The notes under the pieces were generated by a model, which made no database searches, was not told the DNA's origin, and saw nothing but the letters and a program-made list of their open reading frames with translations. Below, piece after piece: positions 1 through 9,478 of a stretch of DNA of 64,000 nt. This DNA is from Phallus indusiatus. Taxonomy: Eukaryota; Basidiomycota; Agaricomycetes; Phallales; Phallaceae. Both the position numbers and the translations under genes were made by a program. Position 1 is the first letter of the stretch, and each line of letters begins with the position of its first letter. The DNA is taken from NCBI GenBank assembly GCA_027605045.1, contig JAQFWX010000029.1:372001-436000 (forward strand), given 5' to 3'.

Positions 1-53
1 GTTCATCACTCGTCTCCTCCTCCCTTTCCCTTTTCTCCCTTTCCTCCCTTCAA

Positions 54-1553
54 CTATCGGAGTTTCGGGGTGACCGTAAGTTTGATATCGCTGATTGGGA
101 TTGACGGGATTCTTGTCTGTCGTCGCTTGGGTTCCTGACTTGGATCGGGTGTCGATGTTCGGATTGGTGTAGTCGGCATCTGTCTGGAGGGCGTTTCCTC
201 TTCTCGTGGTTCTCGTTCGCGCCTTTTTTGAGGTGGTAGCTGTGTCTGTGGCCGTTCATGTTCATTGAGTTCCCAAGTCCAGTCTTCTTTTGTCCGAAAG
301 TACTTATACTTGCTATCTTCCGTATTTTTTTCTAGCTCTCTAGCTGCTTCCTGGTACTTCGTGCAGGTTCTGTCCCATGAGGCATGCCCTTCGGTGTCGC
401 AATTCGTGCATCTGAACTTGGTCTCGTCTTCAACTATGCAACCATCTGTTTCATGTTCTTCCGAGCAGGTGGCACAAATGGTTGTGTCTGACTTGCACTG
501 GGCGGCTATGTGCCCCAGTCTCTGGCATTTGTAGCATCGTTTAGGTGTCCTCACCAGCTTCCTCGTTCTGACTCTTTTGCCCTTGATTATGATGCCATCT
601 CGTAGGATACTGTTTGCACTTTCTATGTCTTTGACCCGTATAATAAGATCCGCCGTTTCTTGACCTTCTTTCCGTTGTGTGCGCCTTTTGAGCCAGCTTG
701 CCTTCATGATGCATCGGCTTTTCACCTCTGAAACCTTCTCGACCTTTCTTAATCCATCTTCGTTGTTGTCATCAAAAGATACTGGCACCGATTCTGCGAC
801 TAGGGCATAGCTTCTGGTCTTGATTGCTACTGAGTGTCCGATATCATCTGAGACTTCTTCAGAATGCGCCTCCAGCCACCCGACTGTGTCCTCATCGCTT
901 GTCTCCAACATGATTCCGCCGTTCTTCAGCTTTCGAGCACATGTGACTCTCCCTTGTGGTGCTGTGCTTTTGCCCTTTCCCACACGAGTCATTGATTGAT
1001 TGACTTTCTTCACCAGCTCCTCCTCCATGAGCTCATATAAGGTGAATTCTTCGTCATCTGAGGCTTTGTCCAGGAAGACCGTCCTTGCTTTCACATTTGG
1101 TTTCTCTGAACTTGGCTTAGGTGTTCTTCTTGTGATATCCGCAAAGGTCTTTGTATTGCTTGCAGGGGGTCTTTCTTGAGGTTTGCTGCTTTCAGTCGCT
1201 AGTTTCTTCAGAGTGTTCGTAGCTTCGCTGATTGTGTCGAGTGTTTCCTTAACTCTGCTTGCAATTGCCTCTGTTACCGCATTCGCATATCCGTTTGGTA
1301 TCAGTCCTTGAAGGGCTACTCCCAAAGCCTTGACCGTGCTTTTGAGTCTGCCTGGGCTGGTCTCGTTTCCTTCAGATAGGGTAATCAACCATGGCGCAAT
1401 GTCTTCCATTGTGATTTCTTCTTCTTTCTTCAGGAACCCTACTGCACATAGATATTCTTTTGCTTTCTTCATGTCCGTAATCGTGCCGGTTTGGTTTGCC
1501 GTCGTTCGTCTCGTTTGTGTCCCTGCACCGTAGTCGTCGGGCTCCGCAGGCAT
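54..1553 (-). CDS. Gag-like ORF1 of a retrotransposon, CCHC zinc knuckles
   Basis: Intronless 499-residue frame read from the first ATG. The open frame extends 60 nt further upstream but without an ATG. Near the C-terminal third it carries three consecutive cysteine clusters: a classical CX2CX4HX4C knuckle (CYKCQRLGHIAAQC), a CX2CX3HX4C variant, and CX2CX4HX6C. These are the nucleic-acid-binding knuckles of Gag/ORF1 proteins of non-LTR (and some LTR) retrotransposons. The N-terminal half is rich in Lys, Glu and Thr without a recognised fold. The C-terminus is Pro/Arg-rich and probably disordered. The element runs off the left edge of the window, where an endonuclease/reverse transcriptase ORF would be expected next on this strand. 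Absence of stops over 1.5 kb suggests recent insertion. LINE versus LTR type cannot be decided without the polymerase ORF. Confidence 0.8.
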   Translation of the reverse strand: MPAEPDDYGAGTQTRRTTANQTGTITDMKKAKEYLCAVGFLKKEEEITMEDIAPWLITLSEGNETSPGRLKSTVKALGVALQGLIPNGYANAVTEAIASRVKETLDTISEATNTLKKLATESSKPQERPPASNTKTFADITRRTPKPSSEKPNVKARTVFLDKASDDEEFTLYELMEEELVKKVNQSMTRVGKGKSTAPQGRVTCARKLKNGGIMLETSDEDTVGWLEAHSEEVSDDIGHSVAIKTRSYALVAESVPVSFDDNNEDGLRKVEKVSEVKSRCIMKASWLKRRTQRKEGQETADLIIRVKDIESANSILRDGIIIKGKRVRTRKLVRTPKRCYKCQRLGHIAAQCKSDTTICATCSEEHETDGCIVEDETKFRCTNCDTEGHASWDRTCTKYQEAARELEKNTEDSKYKYFRTKEDWTWELNEHERPQTQLPPQKRREREPREEETPSRQMPTTPIRTSTPDPSQEPKRRQTRIPSIPISDIKLTVTPKLR

Positions 1554-2687
1554 TTTCGAGCTTTCCAGCAGTTGAACTGGCTTTAAATGGTGTTTCTCGA
1601 AAGAAGATGCCAAGAGTGTTTAGATTTATCTCTCAGAGGAATCTGCGCTGCGTTTTTTGGTACTTTTCTCTTACACTGACGTGGCGGTTCGCGTGAGAAA
1701 GTCCCCCTTAGAGAGGGTAATTGTGAGCGAGTTCGATAAAGAGCTTGGGAAGAGTAATAATGTTATATATGAATACGAAATACAAAACAGATGAGATGGT
1801 TTTTCGTCATCATTTTGATGAGTGCGGAAACAGGCTACACGGAGATTTGTAAGCGAAGGCTATATGCGCCGTTTCTTACGGCTAGGCGACTTTGAGATAC
1901 TAATAGGCTATATTTTCTATTTTTTACCTTTTATTCCCCCTTCGTCTCACTTTTATTTGAAATTCACATTTCTTATTTTTACCTTTCCAATCACCTTTTA
2001 GTTCCATTTTCCTGGAACATATATTTTACAAACTGTATATAAAAAAACTACCTTTTCGACACACGAAAAACAGTGACTTTTATGCCCCCATCATGATTTC
2101 CCTCTGAGCACACAACACTGATTCCCTGAATTTCTCTGCCTACCTCCTGACGGCGCATATCAATTTACCAGAACGCGTTGCTGTAATCTTCAAACTAGAA
2201 AAGTGCCCGGGGGGGGGGTAAAGCACCTCAGTCCAAAGGGAAACAGAAGAGTAACGACCCATTTTTGCATATGGTCTCAACTTGTATCAATTGGGAAAAC
2301 TGAAGCGTGATGTTTTAGTATAAGAATGGGTAGTACGTGTTCCGGGGACTCTTTGCTCCGTGTTGCTGAATGATACGTTGGGCAGATGGAAACAAGATCA
2401 CAGCACAACAAGCCTTTGCCGGGGTTGAGGTTTGTATATTAACATCCAATCAGATTTGGATGAATTCATGTACTCATCATCATATATCAAACATGCCTGA
2501 GAGTCACCTGTGATTAATCCATATCGGTTATAAAAAACGTTATGACGGTAGACGAAATGGGAGAAGGATTGACCATTATGTGAACATGACAACTGTCGAT
2601 GTACAATCCTTATATTAATTCCTTTAAATAAAGTACTATTCAACTCAAGGTTCTGGCACGCATGGCAATATTATCGGAATTGTGTAT
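1554..2687. other. Gene-free stretch, probable 5' region of the retrotransposon
   Basis: No supported gene. The part next to the gag-like ORF is likely its 5' leader. The rest is AT-rich, with a G tract at about 2209-2218. The short frames here have no recognisable similarity. Confidence 0.5.
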
Positions 2688-4099
2688 CTAATTATGGGTA
2701 TACACAGGTGGAAATCTGTCCTTAGATTGTAAAGACCACTCTGAATTTGTCCCTTCGTCGTACAGTAAGGTTCCCCTACCCAGACGAATACCACTATCGG
2801 CATGCCATCTCGAGTCGTGACCAGCAAACAACTATTAAATAAAAATGTTAATCCCGTTTTTTCTTGGTTGAAGGTTTACTATACTCGCCGTGGTTATTGT
2901 AGAGTTCAAGTTATTCCTCCAACTCGGAGGTGGCACAGTCAACAACACTGGTGCTGCTTCAGCAACTGAATCTCCTGTTCGTAATGATGGTTGTGGCACT
3001 TGGACGGGAGGTTCGGGCAGCGACCTAATGATATTTTCGGGCTCGGATTGATGCAAACCTGTATTGATAGCGTCGTTTTGAATACTATTATGACCACCAT
3101 GGACGTCGTCGACGTAGTTGACAGATTGAGAAAGTCGAGGGTTGGGCTCCATAGCAACGGTCAGATCCTCCGATGTGGTTTTCCCTTGTCTTCCATCGGA
3201 ATCTGGAGCAGGTCGATTTGTTGATGAAATCCGAAATGGTGTTATGGTGTGGGAAATCAATGACGCTTCGGTGGTAGATTCGAAGTCAACGACTGAAGTT
3301 GTTGTTGCATTCGCAATGTGCGTATTATCATGGCGATTTCGTAGCGGCATTAACAGATTGCAGACAAGTCCACGTTGCCTGACGTTATCGCGATGGACGC
3401 GCAAAGAATTTGAACTTGACCTATTGTTACTGTCCATCGTCGATATTGCAGTTTGATTATGTTGTTCGCATTTAGAATCAAACGCGGTTTTGTTTTGCCG
3501 TGGCGAGCCGCGCTTGTTACGTCGTCTGAAAAGAAAAAGAACACCTCCGAGAACGATAAACACGACAACACCAATCACAATGCCAATTATCATCACTATA
3601 TTGGAGTCATGGTTTTTGCCAGAAGAGGAAGTATCGTTAGCCGATGAAGGGACTGTAACAGTGATCCTAGTGGGATCATCAGGCTTAGACGTAGTGATGG
3701 TGGTCGTGAGTGTGGTAGTGACAGGTGGTGTTATTTTTGAGCTAGTCGTCAGCTGTGATGTTGAAATAGGGAATTCTAACAGTGTTGTAATAGCTCCATT
3801 GACAGGGCCGATGGGGCCATCTGAACAAGTCGATGGCAAAGGGAGAGGAAGGTCCAGTAATGGGGAAGTAGAAAATTGATCAATAACTTCAGTACAAGAT
3901 GTTAGCCAGAAGAGAGAACATCACCTGGTGACCGGTTGGTATCATTTTGAAAGATACCTTGCCCTTTGAGAGCCCGAAGAGAATTGAAAGTCACAGATTT
4001 TAGACCGACTGGCTCCGTTACAGAAGTGTCCTTGTGAAATGTCAATTCAATGACATATACCCTTGAAATAGAGAAACTCACCATGGAAGTAATAGACAT
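2688..4099 (-). CDS. T1: single-pass membrane protein with cytosolic PPxY tail
   Basis: Spliced model of 413 residues. Exons on the minus strand: 4099-4082, 4030-3958, 3886-2880 and 2831-2688. The N-terminal part is Ser/Thr-rich with no obvious signal peptide. It is followed by one hydrophobic segment (about NIVMIIGIVIGVVVFIVLGG) and an immediate RRR cluster, so the C-terminus should be cytosolic. The tail shares blocks with the other family members here, such as a PRLSQxV-like stretch and proline patches. The last exon (48 codons, phase-0 intron) reads WHADSGIRL near its start and ends FPPVYTHN, a PPxY WW-ligand motif. Family resemblance is to fungal mid/SKG6-type Ser/Thr-rich single-pass proteins. 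The function is unknown; a sensor or adaptor is inference. The first two exons are less certain, because an alternative donor 39 nt downstream keeps the same frame. Confidence 0.75.
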
Positions 4100-4892
4100 C
4101 TTAGGGAATGTCACTGCGAACAGCTGCGAGAGAAAGAACAGATGAGAGTTTCTCAATTTAACGGGATATGCCTGTCATCTTGTTCTGGAAGAAGAGATAA
4201 TTGATGAAGATTTCGACGCAGAGTAGCTCGGCGGAATCTCAGCTCTACCTTGAGAATTTGCACAGGAGGCAGTACCTCAATGAAGCTCGCAAGTGGAGAG
4301 ATATCAAGAAGTTGTCAAGAAGCGGCAAGGAGCACATGCGAGTTGCAAGAATAACAAGTCAACCGTTGGTAGTTTGGCGTGATTTACTTGATAATGATCA
4401 GAATTGATTGTATTAAATTTAAGGAAAGACTGTGAATGAAACCCATCAGTCTTCATGACAATTGCAATTACTACAACGTACGTTAAATCTTCCGGAACTG
4501 GTGACAGACAGCACCGTAGTTCGGCCGTCTTTAGCCCCAATGCCAAGACGCAAGGGTAGAGATACTGAAGGATATGTTAATTTTGCGAGCAAGTTTCGAT
4601 TTGAGACTACGCCTATGAATTCCTGCAGGGCCGGGTGGTAATCGTGATTCGTATAGTGATCAAGCTCGATCAAGGTGAAAAAGGGGTACGGGCGCTAATC
4701 TCAAACCCCAATGGACTCGCGGGCCGGCCCCGGCCGTTGTCGTTGTGATCAATTCCAGCTCAGACGCTCCGTCGCCGCTCAGCGCTCAGGAGAAGCCCAG
4801 CCACGCAGTCGATCCTCCGTCCCATTTGTGCTCCTCCATGCAAACTCGCCGTTGAGTCAGGTAATGTGGACGGGAATTCACACAGGTCCCTG

Positions 4893-4999
4893 CTACTAGG
4901 CTACCGCCGCTAGGTTTGTTGCTTCTAGGCTACTGCCACTAGGTCACTGTTACTAGGCTGCTGCCTCTAGGCTACCGCTACTAAGCCACCACCCCTAGA
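4893..4999. repeat. Minisatellite, about 28-bp unit, about 4 copies
   Basis: Four degenerate tandem units built on ctaggctaccgcc / ctaggctactgcc, each unit near 28 bp and internally half-repeated. Confidence 0.7.
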
Positions 5000-5194
5000 T
5001 CCTCACAGAGGACCAATTTGAGAGTTCGGTTGCCAGTTAAGTTAAGAAGTGAAATAAAGTTGGCTAACACGGGTCTGGAACCTACAGGACGGGAGAGGAA
5101 GTGCAGCCGCCTTTGCTTCGACCCAGTTGTTCCTACTGCGCTTGATTCAGTTGTAAAGGTACGCCCTAAGAAACATCCATCTGTCTGGGATGCG

Positions 5195-5330
5195 CAGAGG
5201 GAAGGAAGTCTGCGAGAAGATGGTGAATTGATGAGACACGAGATGTCTGCCGCGCTGGGCAGAGGACAACAGATGATGCAGCCGCGACGGCGCTTCCTGC
5301 TCAGCTGAGCGCGTGTGCCGCGTTGCGACA
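5195..5330 (-). repeat. Dispersed repeat, copy A (pairs with about 60375-60525)
   Basis: On the minus strand this reads gcaacgcggcacacgcgctc and continues through a shared block ending in gcagacatctcgtgtctcat. The same order of motifs occurs on the plus strand near 60.4 kb with scattered substitutions and small indels. It is probably a fragment of a transposable element. Confidence 0.65.
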
Positions 5331-5936
5331 TTGTGCTATAGATTCAATATATTAATAGTAGATAGGACCACATCCCCACTACGCACATCTCACCAGAATT
5401 TCTGATACGAAACGAAGGTACAATTTGCGCTATAACATCATCTCCATTATTGAATCCATTTTATCTTTCTAGATCCCGTCCATTCAATTGTTCTTCCTAA
5501 TACACTCTCGCAAATCTGGGAAACACCGATGTTCCTGCTCTTCGAAAGCAACAAACAGCATATTTAAAAGATCATTGTGTGGCATGCGGGTGAGTTTATC
5601 CTTCCCATTAACGAGCCTTTTGGCACTCATTACTTGTGGACATGTCTCTTAGTGGGAATTTTAATATCCTCCACGTAGCTGATAGGCTGTAAACTGTGGC
5701 GTTGGGGTCGAGCGGCTTCATATCGTTCATGTGGCATGCACCTGCTATAGGTGGACCACTGAACGCACGACGAACAGATGACCCCGGTCATATAATATGT
5801 AACAATTCAAACAACACAAAGGCTACGCTCCGTCATATTGCGGTTAAACAAGAAATTCGTAAAGAAAGCATTTCATCGTGGAAATAAACATATCCATTAT
5901 TGAAGTTACGTAAAACTAGATCTCTTTGCCTGGCAC

Positions 5937-6470
5937 TCATATGAAAACGCTGGCATCAGAGTCATTCGAGGCGACTACTTGCCAGAGATGGCCAACGTAG
6001 GTATCCTGGGTATATGTTTCTCCCGATTTGACCGTTCTACAGAAATTAAGCCCTCCTAAGGCCCCTGCATCCACTAAGGGGAACAAGTGCCTGACCGAAA
6101 GTATCAGTAAAATAACGTCGAAAGAAGATCGGTTTCGTGAAATGACTGACGGGCTTGTCGGTATCACCAATGAACACATAGTATTCAACCCCAGCGGTCG
6201 GGAGGAATACAGAAGAGCGGCCTCCGACGACAACCTCCCAAGGATGAGTGACATAAGTTTGTTGTCGGTAGTTGTCATACGATCCGAGGGTTTTGTATAA
6301 CTGGCGGTTACCTTCGAAATTGATCCAAGTGATATCCACGCTTTGTGTCGATAGATTGTAGAATGTAATGAATGCGACTGTCTCGCTTTGGAGGGACTTG
6401 GACTCAACGATGTTCCGATTTGCCGATAAAGGGTAAAGCTTATTGAAAGAATAGTTTGTTTAGGATAAAG
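5937..6470 (-). CDS. VHL beta-domain protein (one or two repeats)
   Basis: In one frame (about 6450-6160) the minus strand encodes a segment with FYNLSTQSVDITWINFEGNR and then YRQQTYVTHPWEVV. This is the hallmark pattern of the von Hippel-Lindau beta domain: an aromatic strand, W-[IL]-[ND]-[FY]-x-G, then TYVTHPW. In a second frame ending at 5937 there is GETYTQDTYVGHLWQVV, a second VHL-like half-repeat followed by a stop. The frame change between them, near 6080-6130, requires an intron or is a frameshift; the sequence alone does not settle this. A probable acceptor ending AATAAG near 6440 begins the first domain exon. The true start lies upstream and is not resolved. In animals the VHL beta domain binds hydroxyproline peptides, while fungal VHL-domain proteins are uncharacterised. 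Its exon lies directly behind T2 on the same strand. Confidence 0.65.
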   Translation of the reverse strand, partial: LYPKQTILSISFTLYRQIGTSLSPSPSKARQSHSLHSTIYRHKAWISLGSISKVTASYTKPSDRMTTTDNKLMSLILGRLSSEAALLYSSRPLGLNTMCSLVIPTSPSVISRNRSSFDVILLILSVRHLFPLVDAGALGGLNFCRTVKSGETYTQDTYVGHLWQVVASNDSDASVFI

Positions 6471-6584
6471 ATGCGCAAAGAAAAAAAATTGGACTTGCCC
6501 GAGTCGCATCCTTAGTAGCAAGATTTTACATAATATCAGTGACATCTGCGATGATCTATCATGTATACATCATGTATAAATTAC

Positions 6585-7373
6585 CTGATTCTCAATTGAA
6601 GCCTTCAAACTATCGGTATCGATAACAAGAAACTCGTCTTGTTCCGTCGCTGGGACGACAGAAGGTCGATCAGGGCGCTGAATGGTAGTGGGAATGTAGA
6701 TATTCTGTCCATGATTCTCGGCGGTGTGATTTACAACTTTGTCTTCTTCCTGAAAATTAACCGTAGGAAGGGTTGGAACTCGAATTGGAGATATGCCATT
6801 TGGAGAATAAATTAACGTTTCCTCAGATTCAGTTGAAGACGGCATTGCGAAAACTATCCCGCCTTTTTCTATCAAATCGTCCCCATCGTGGTAGTCATGG
6901 AGGGCTCTCTCCAACCCGGCGGTCTCTCGATCATTTGACAGTGATGCTTCAGCTTGTTTTCTCCTCTCTTCCGCATCATATATCCATTTATAGAAGAGAT
7001 TTCTGTAACGGATCCAAAGTATAAGTGCGATCACGGTACCCGTTAGCATCCCGAGCAACAAGCTAATCAAGTTCTCGTAGTCGATTGATCTCGCCATAGG
7101 AGTAACGGCTGCATTTGTGACTGGAATAATATTGGTAGGACTGGGAGATATCGTAGTGGATAGTTGTAACTCCAAAGGAGCGACAGAAGGGATAGATAAT
7201 GGTTTCTCCGCAGATGGGGTGATCGGTTTATAGGGAACGGAAAACAAGGGACGCCCCGGTGCTGGAACTGGTGAAGCTGACTAAAGGACCATTCAATTAG
7301 AGAGGTCATTTGGTTCAGAAAGAATGACACCCACATTACAAGTGGTGAGAGTATCGGAGACAACAGTCGTCAT
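6585..7373 (-). CDS. T2: single-pass membrane protein, PPxY tail exon not found
   Basis: Model: exon 7373-7335 (starts MTTVVSDTLTT), intron with GTGGGT donor, exon 7280-6585 in phase 0, giving at least 245 residues. A short Pro/Ser/Thr-rich N-terminus without signal peptide leads to one membrane segment (ISLLLGMLTGTVIALILW) followed by RYR. The tail carries the family block PTLPTVNF and proline patches like T3, T4 and T7. A good donor (CAG|GTAATT) at 6585 is followed by acceptor CATCGCAG at 6546. The next exon, however, does not encode the DSGxRL...PPxY cassette seen in T1 and T3-T7. Instead the VHL-domain reading frames begin shortly after. Either T2 has lost its tail cassette or it is now spliced to different sequence. 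Confidence 0.65.
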
Positions 7374-9478
7374 AATAGAAAGGTATCGAACTATTGAGGT
7401 CTGAGGTTTCAAGTATGGCTATGGAAGGAGATTGAGGGGTACTTCTCTGTTACCTATTTGTTCTTATAACACTGTGTCTTTATGAAAACCTCAAGGCTGT
7501 GGAAAGACCTCAGCTCAGTTCGGAGGAATATCAGCCGTACCTTAAATAGGAAGTTGCATAGGAATCTGAGTCCCAATACATATATGTAGCCGAGCACAGG
7601 TTCCATACAAACTCAGCTAGATTGTTCCAACAACTTAAGCCTATCGTTTTATTAATGAGTTAAAAGCGTAGATAGGCACACAGGCAAATGATATTTTAAG
7701 ATACTTTACGAACTAAGCCGAAGTCGCCGGTATCACCCTCCAGACGGATTCCGCTTGATTTTGGCCTAGTAATCGGACCCGTATTTCACAATTATAGGTA
7801 ATAATGAGGATAAGCATATATACCCTCGCACTGACGTAGCTTTAGATTGTGTGCGTGCAGTTGAGCTGAAAGGGCAGAATATCGACCGGTGTTACAGAGC
7901 TTAAAGAACTATTCAATGCGGTTTCCTGACGGTCCGAGACGATGGATGTATATTAGTCACTGCATCGCTATAGAAAAGTCCCATGTGGTACCTTGACTGA
8001 TTGTGACCAAATGAATAAGCGAAGAAACCTGGTGTGCAGAATTCAAATTCGCCCACGAGATACGTTGAATATAAATAAATAAGTCAACAAACCTGTGCTT
8101 GTACGTTGTCCTGGTCACTCGCACAAATCCTGTTCGGGACTTTGCTTGCTGAAACACCGGACCTCTTGAATTTCTCGAAGCGTCTGGGACAGTGTGTGAG
8201 GGAGCGTAGCTCCCTACGTGTGTTCATTAGCGCTCGTCGGAGTCTATTTTTACTCATCCTTTGTTCGCGTCCACTCTCAGCTCTGTGGACACTCCTTTCT
8301 TTCGTCATTCCTATGCTATTCCTTTATCTTTCCTTCTTTTATTCTCATTTCTTTATGTCTTCCTTTATCTCATGTTTCGCTTATTTCCTAGCTTACATGT
8401 ATTTAAATCCCTTCCGTTTTTCATTAGATCATCGTTTTATCCTCCGGACTTCAGGCATAGGCCTTTTCTTGAGATTTCTCGGTCATCCCCTTTTGCGCGA
8501 TCTTATCGATTCACTGACGACTTTTGCTGTTAGCGCAGCACGCCGTCTTATAAGTGAAGGACGAGTCTTAAGTGTGCAATTCAGCGATGATTGTTCTTGG
8601 AAATATGTACGAGCGAACGGTGCAATGTCGACTATGTTGCGACTATGGAATACAATATTTGTGAATATCATATGCAAACAGCAAAAAAGACGCGCTTACG
8701 TCGAGCCACTGGTACCCAGGGCTGTCAGCTCAGTCCCCTCCAACGTTTACGGTTTGTTTGTCCGCAATGCTCCGACGAATGCTTCAACCTTACGTTTTGC
8801 ATATGGTTCCACTGACCCACGCAATTAGCTGCAGTTCCAAATGCCCCGCTTTTCGAACAGATGGCACGGCTTCCCACTTCTTCAGTTGGATTTGTTCGAG
8901 AATGCTTCCTGTTCCGGGTGAGATGGACAGAACCAGGTTACCGGTAAACCAAGCCTTCAACTTTCAACTGTCTCAGCTCACAAAGTGAACTTTGCCCTGA
9001 TACATGTACCAATGCGCACCGCATGTGGCCGAAGATCCTGACAACGAGGTGGGTTGGGACGCTGTGACCAACTCAGCCATGGGGCAATTGGGGAATGCCT
9101 CGCGAATTACCCTCTATGATCAGCCTGCGCATGATGAATTAAAAGAAGGCAACTAACACTACTGATAGTACGCCAGACCGGAATTGGTACCAAAGATTTC
9201 AATTCAGTGAATTGTCCGCTAACATACATGAAAAATGACATTAAACAATGAGAATTATAAAATCTTAAAAAAGACCAAGAAAAAAGGAGATCACTAAAAA
9301 TGCCTTGACAAAAAAAAGATAAAGTACAGTAATGTAATGTAAGAAAACAATTGATCAGATACAGCGAGAATGAATTGGGGTGGTATATATCATTAATAAA
9401 GGGAAAAAAAAGGAGCAGAAGAGGGAAAATGAGGTTTCATTCATGTCATGCAAATGCAATCATAACATTTCATTTCAT
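7374..9478. other. Gene-free stretch with one unassigned frame
   Basis: Nothing I can name. A plus-strand frame at 8106-8828 (240 codons) is open but begins with TTG, has no recognisable domain and is rich in Phe/Leu/Ser from T-rich DNA. I treat it as non-coding. Poly-A-rich sequence at 9230-9420 lies downstream of the channel gene. Confidence 0.5.

Larger units (their letters stand above)
4100..5936. other. Intergenic, minisatellite and dispersed-repeat tract
   Basis: No gene supported. Contains a minisatellite (about 4893-4999) and a GC-rich block (about 4710-5330). The end of that block is a diverged inverted copy of sequence near 60.4 kb. The ORFs here lack similarity to anything I recognise. 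Confidence 0.5.

Noticed and set aside
50..265. Minus-strand 71-codon frame overlapping the gag-like ORF
   Set aside because: Out-of-frame shadow of the end of the retrotransposon ORF, with no features of its own.
3490..3879. Plus-strand 129-codon frame rich in Val
   Set aside because: Antisense shadow of the Thr-rich stalk of T1. Similar shadows occur over T3 (22296-22673).
5937..6545. Continuous 202-codon minus-strand frame starting at a splice acceptor of T2
   Set aside because: Its first two-thirds is antiphase to a clear VHL domain encoded in another frame. Only the last about 40 codons look real.
8106..8828. Plus-strand open frame of 240 codons
   Set aside because: Opens with TTG, has T-rich composition and Phe/Leu/Ser bias, no domain and no splice support. 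Length alone is not enough.
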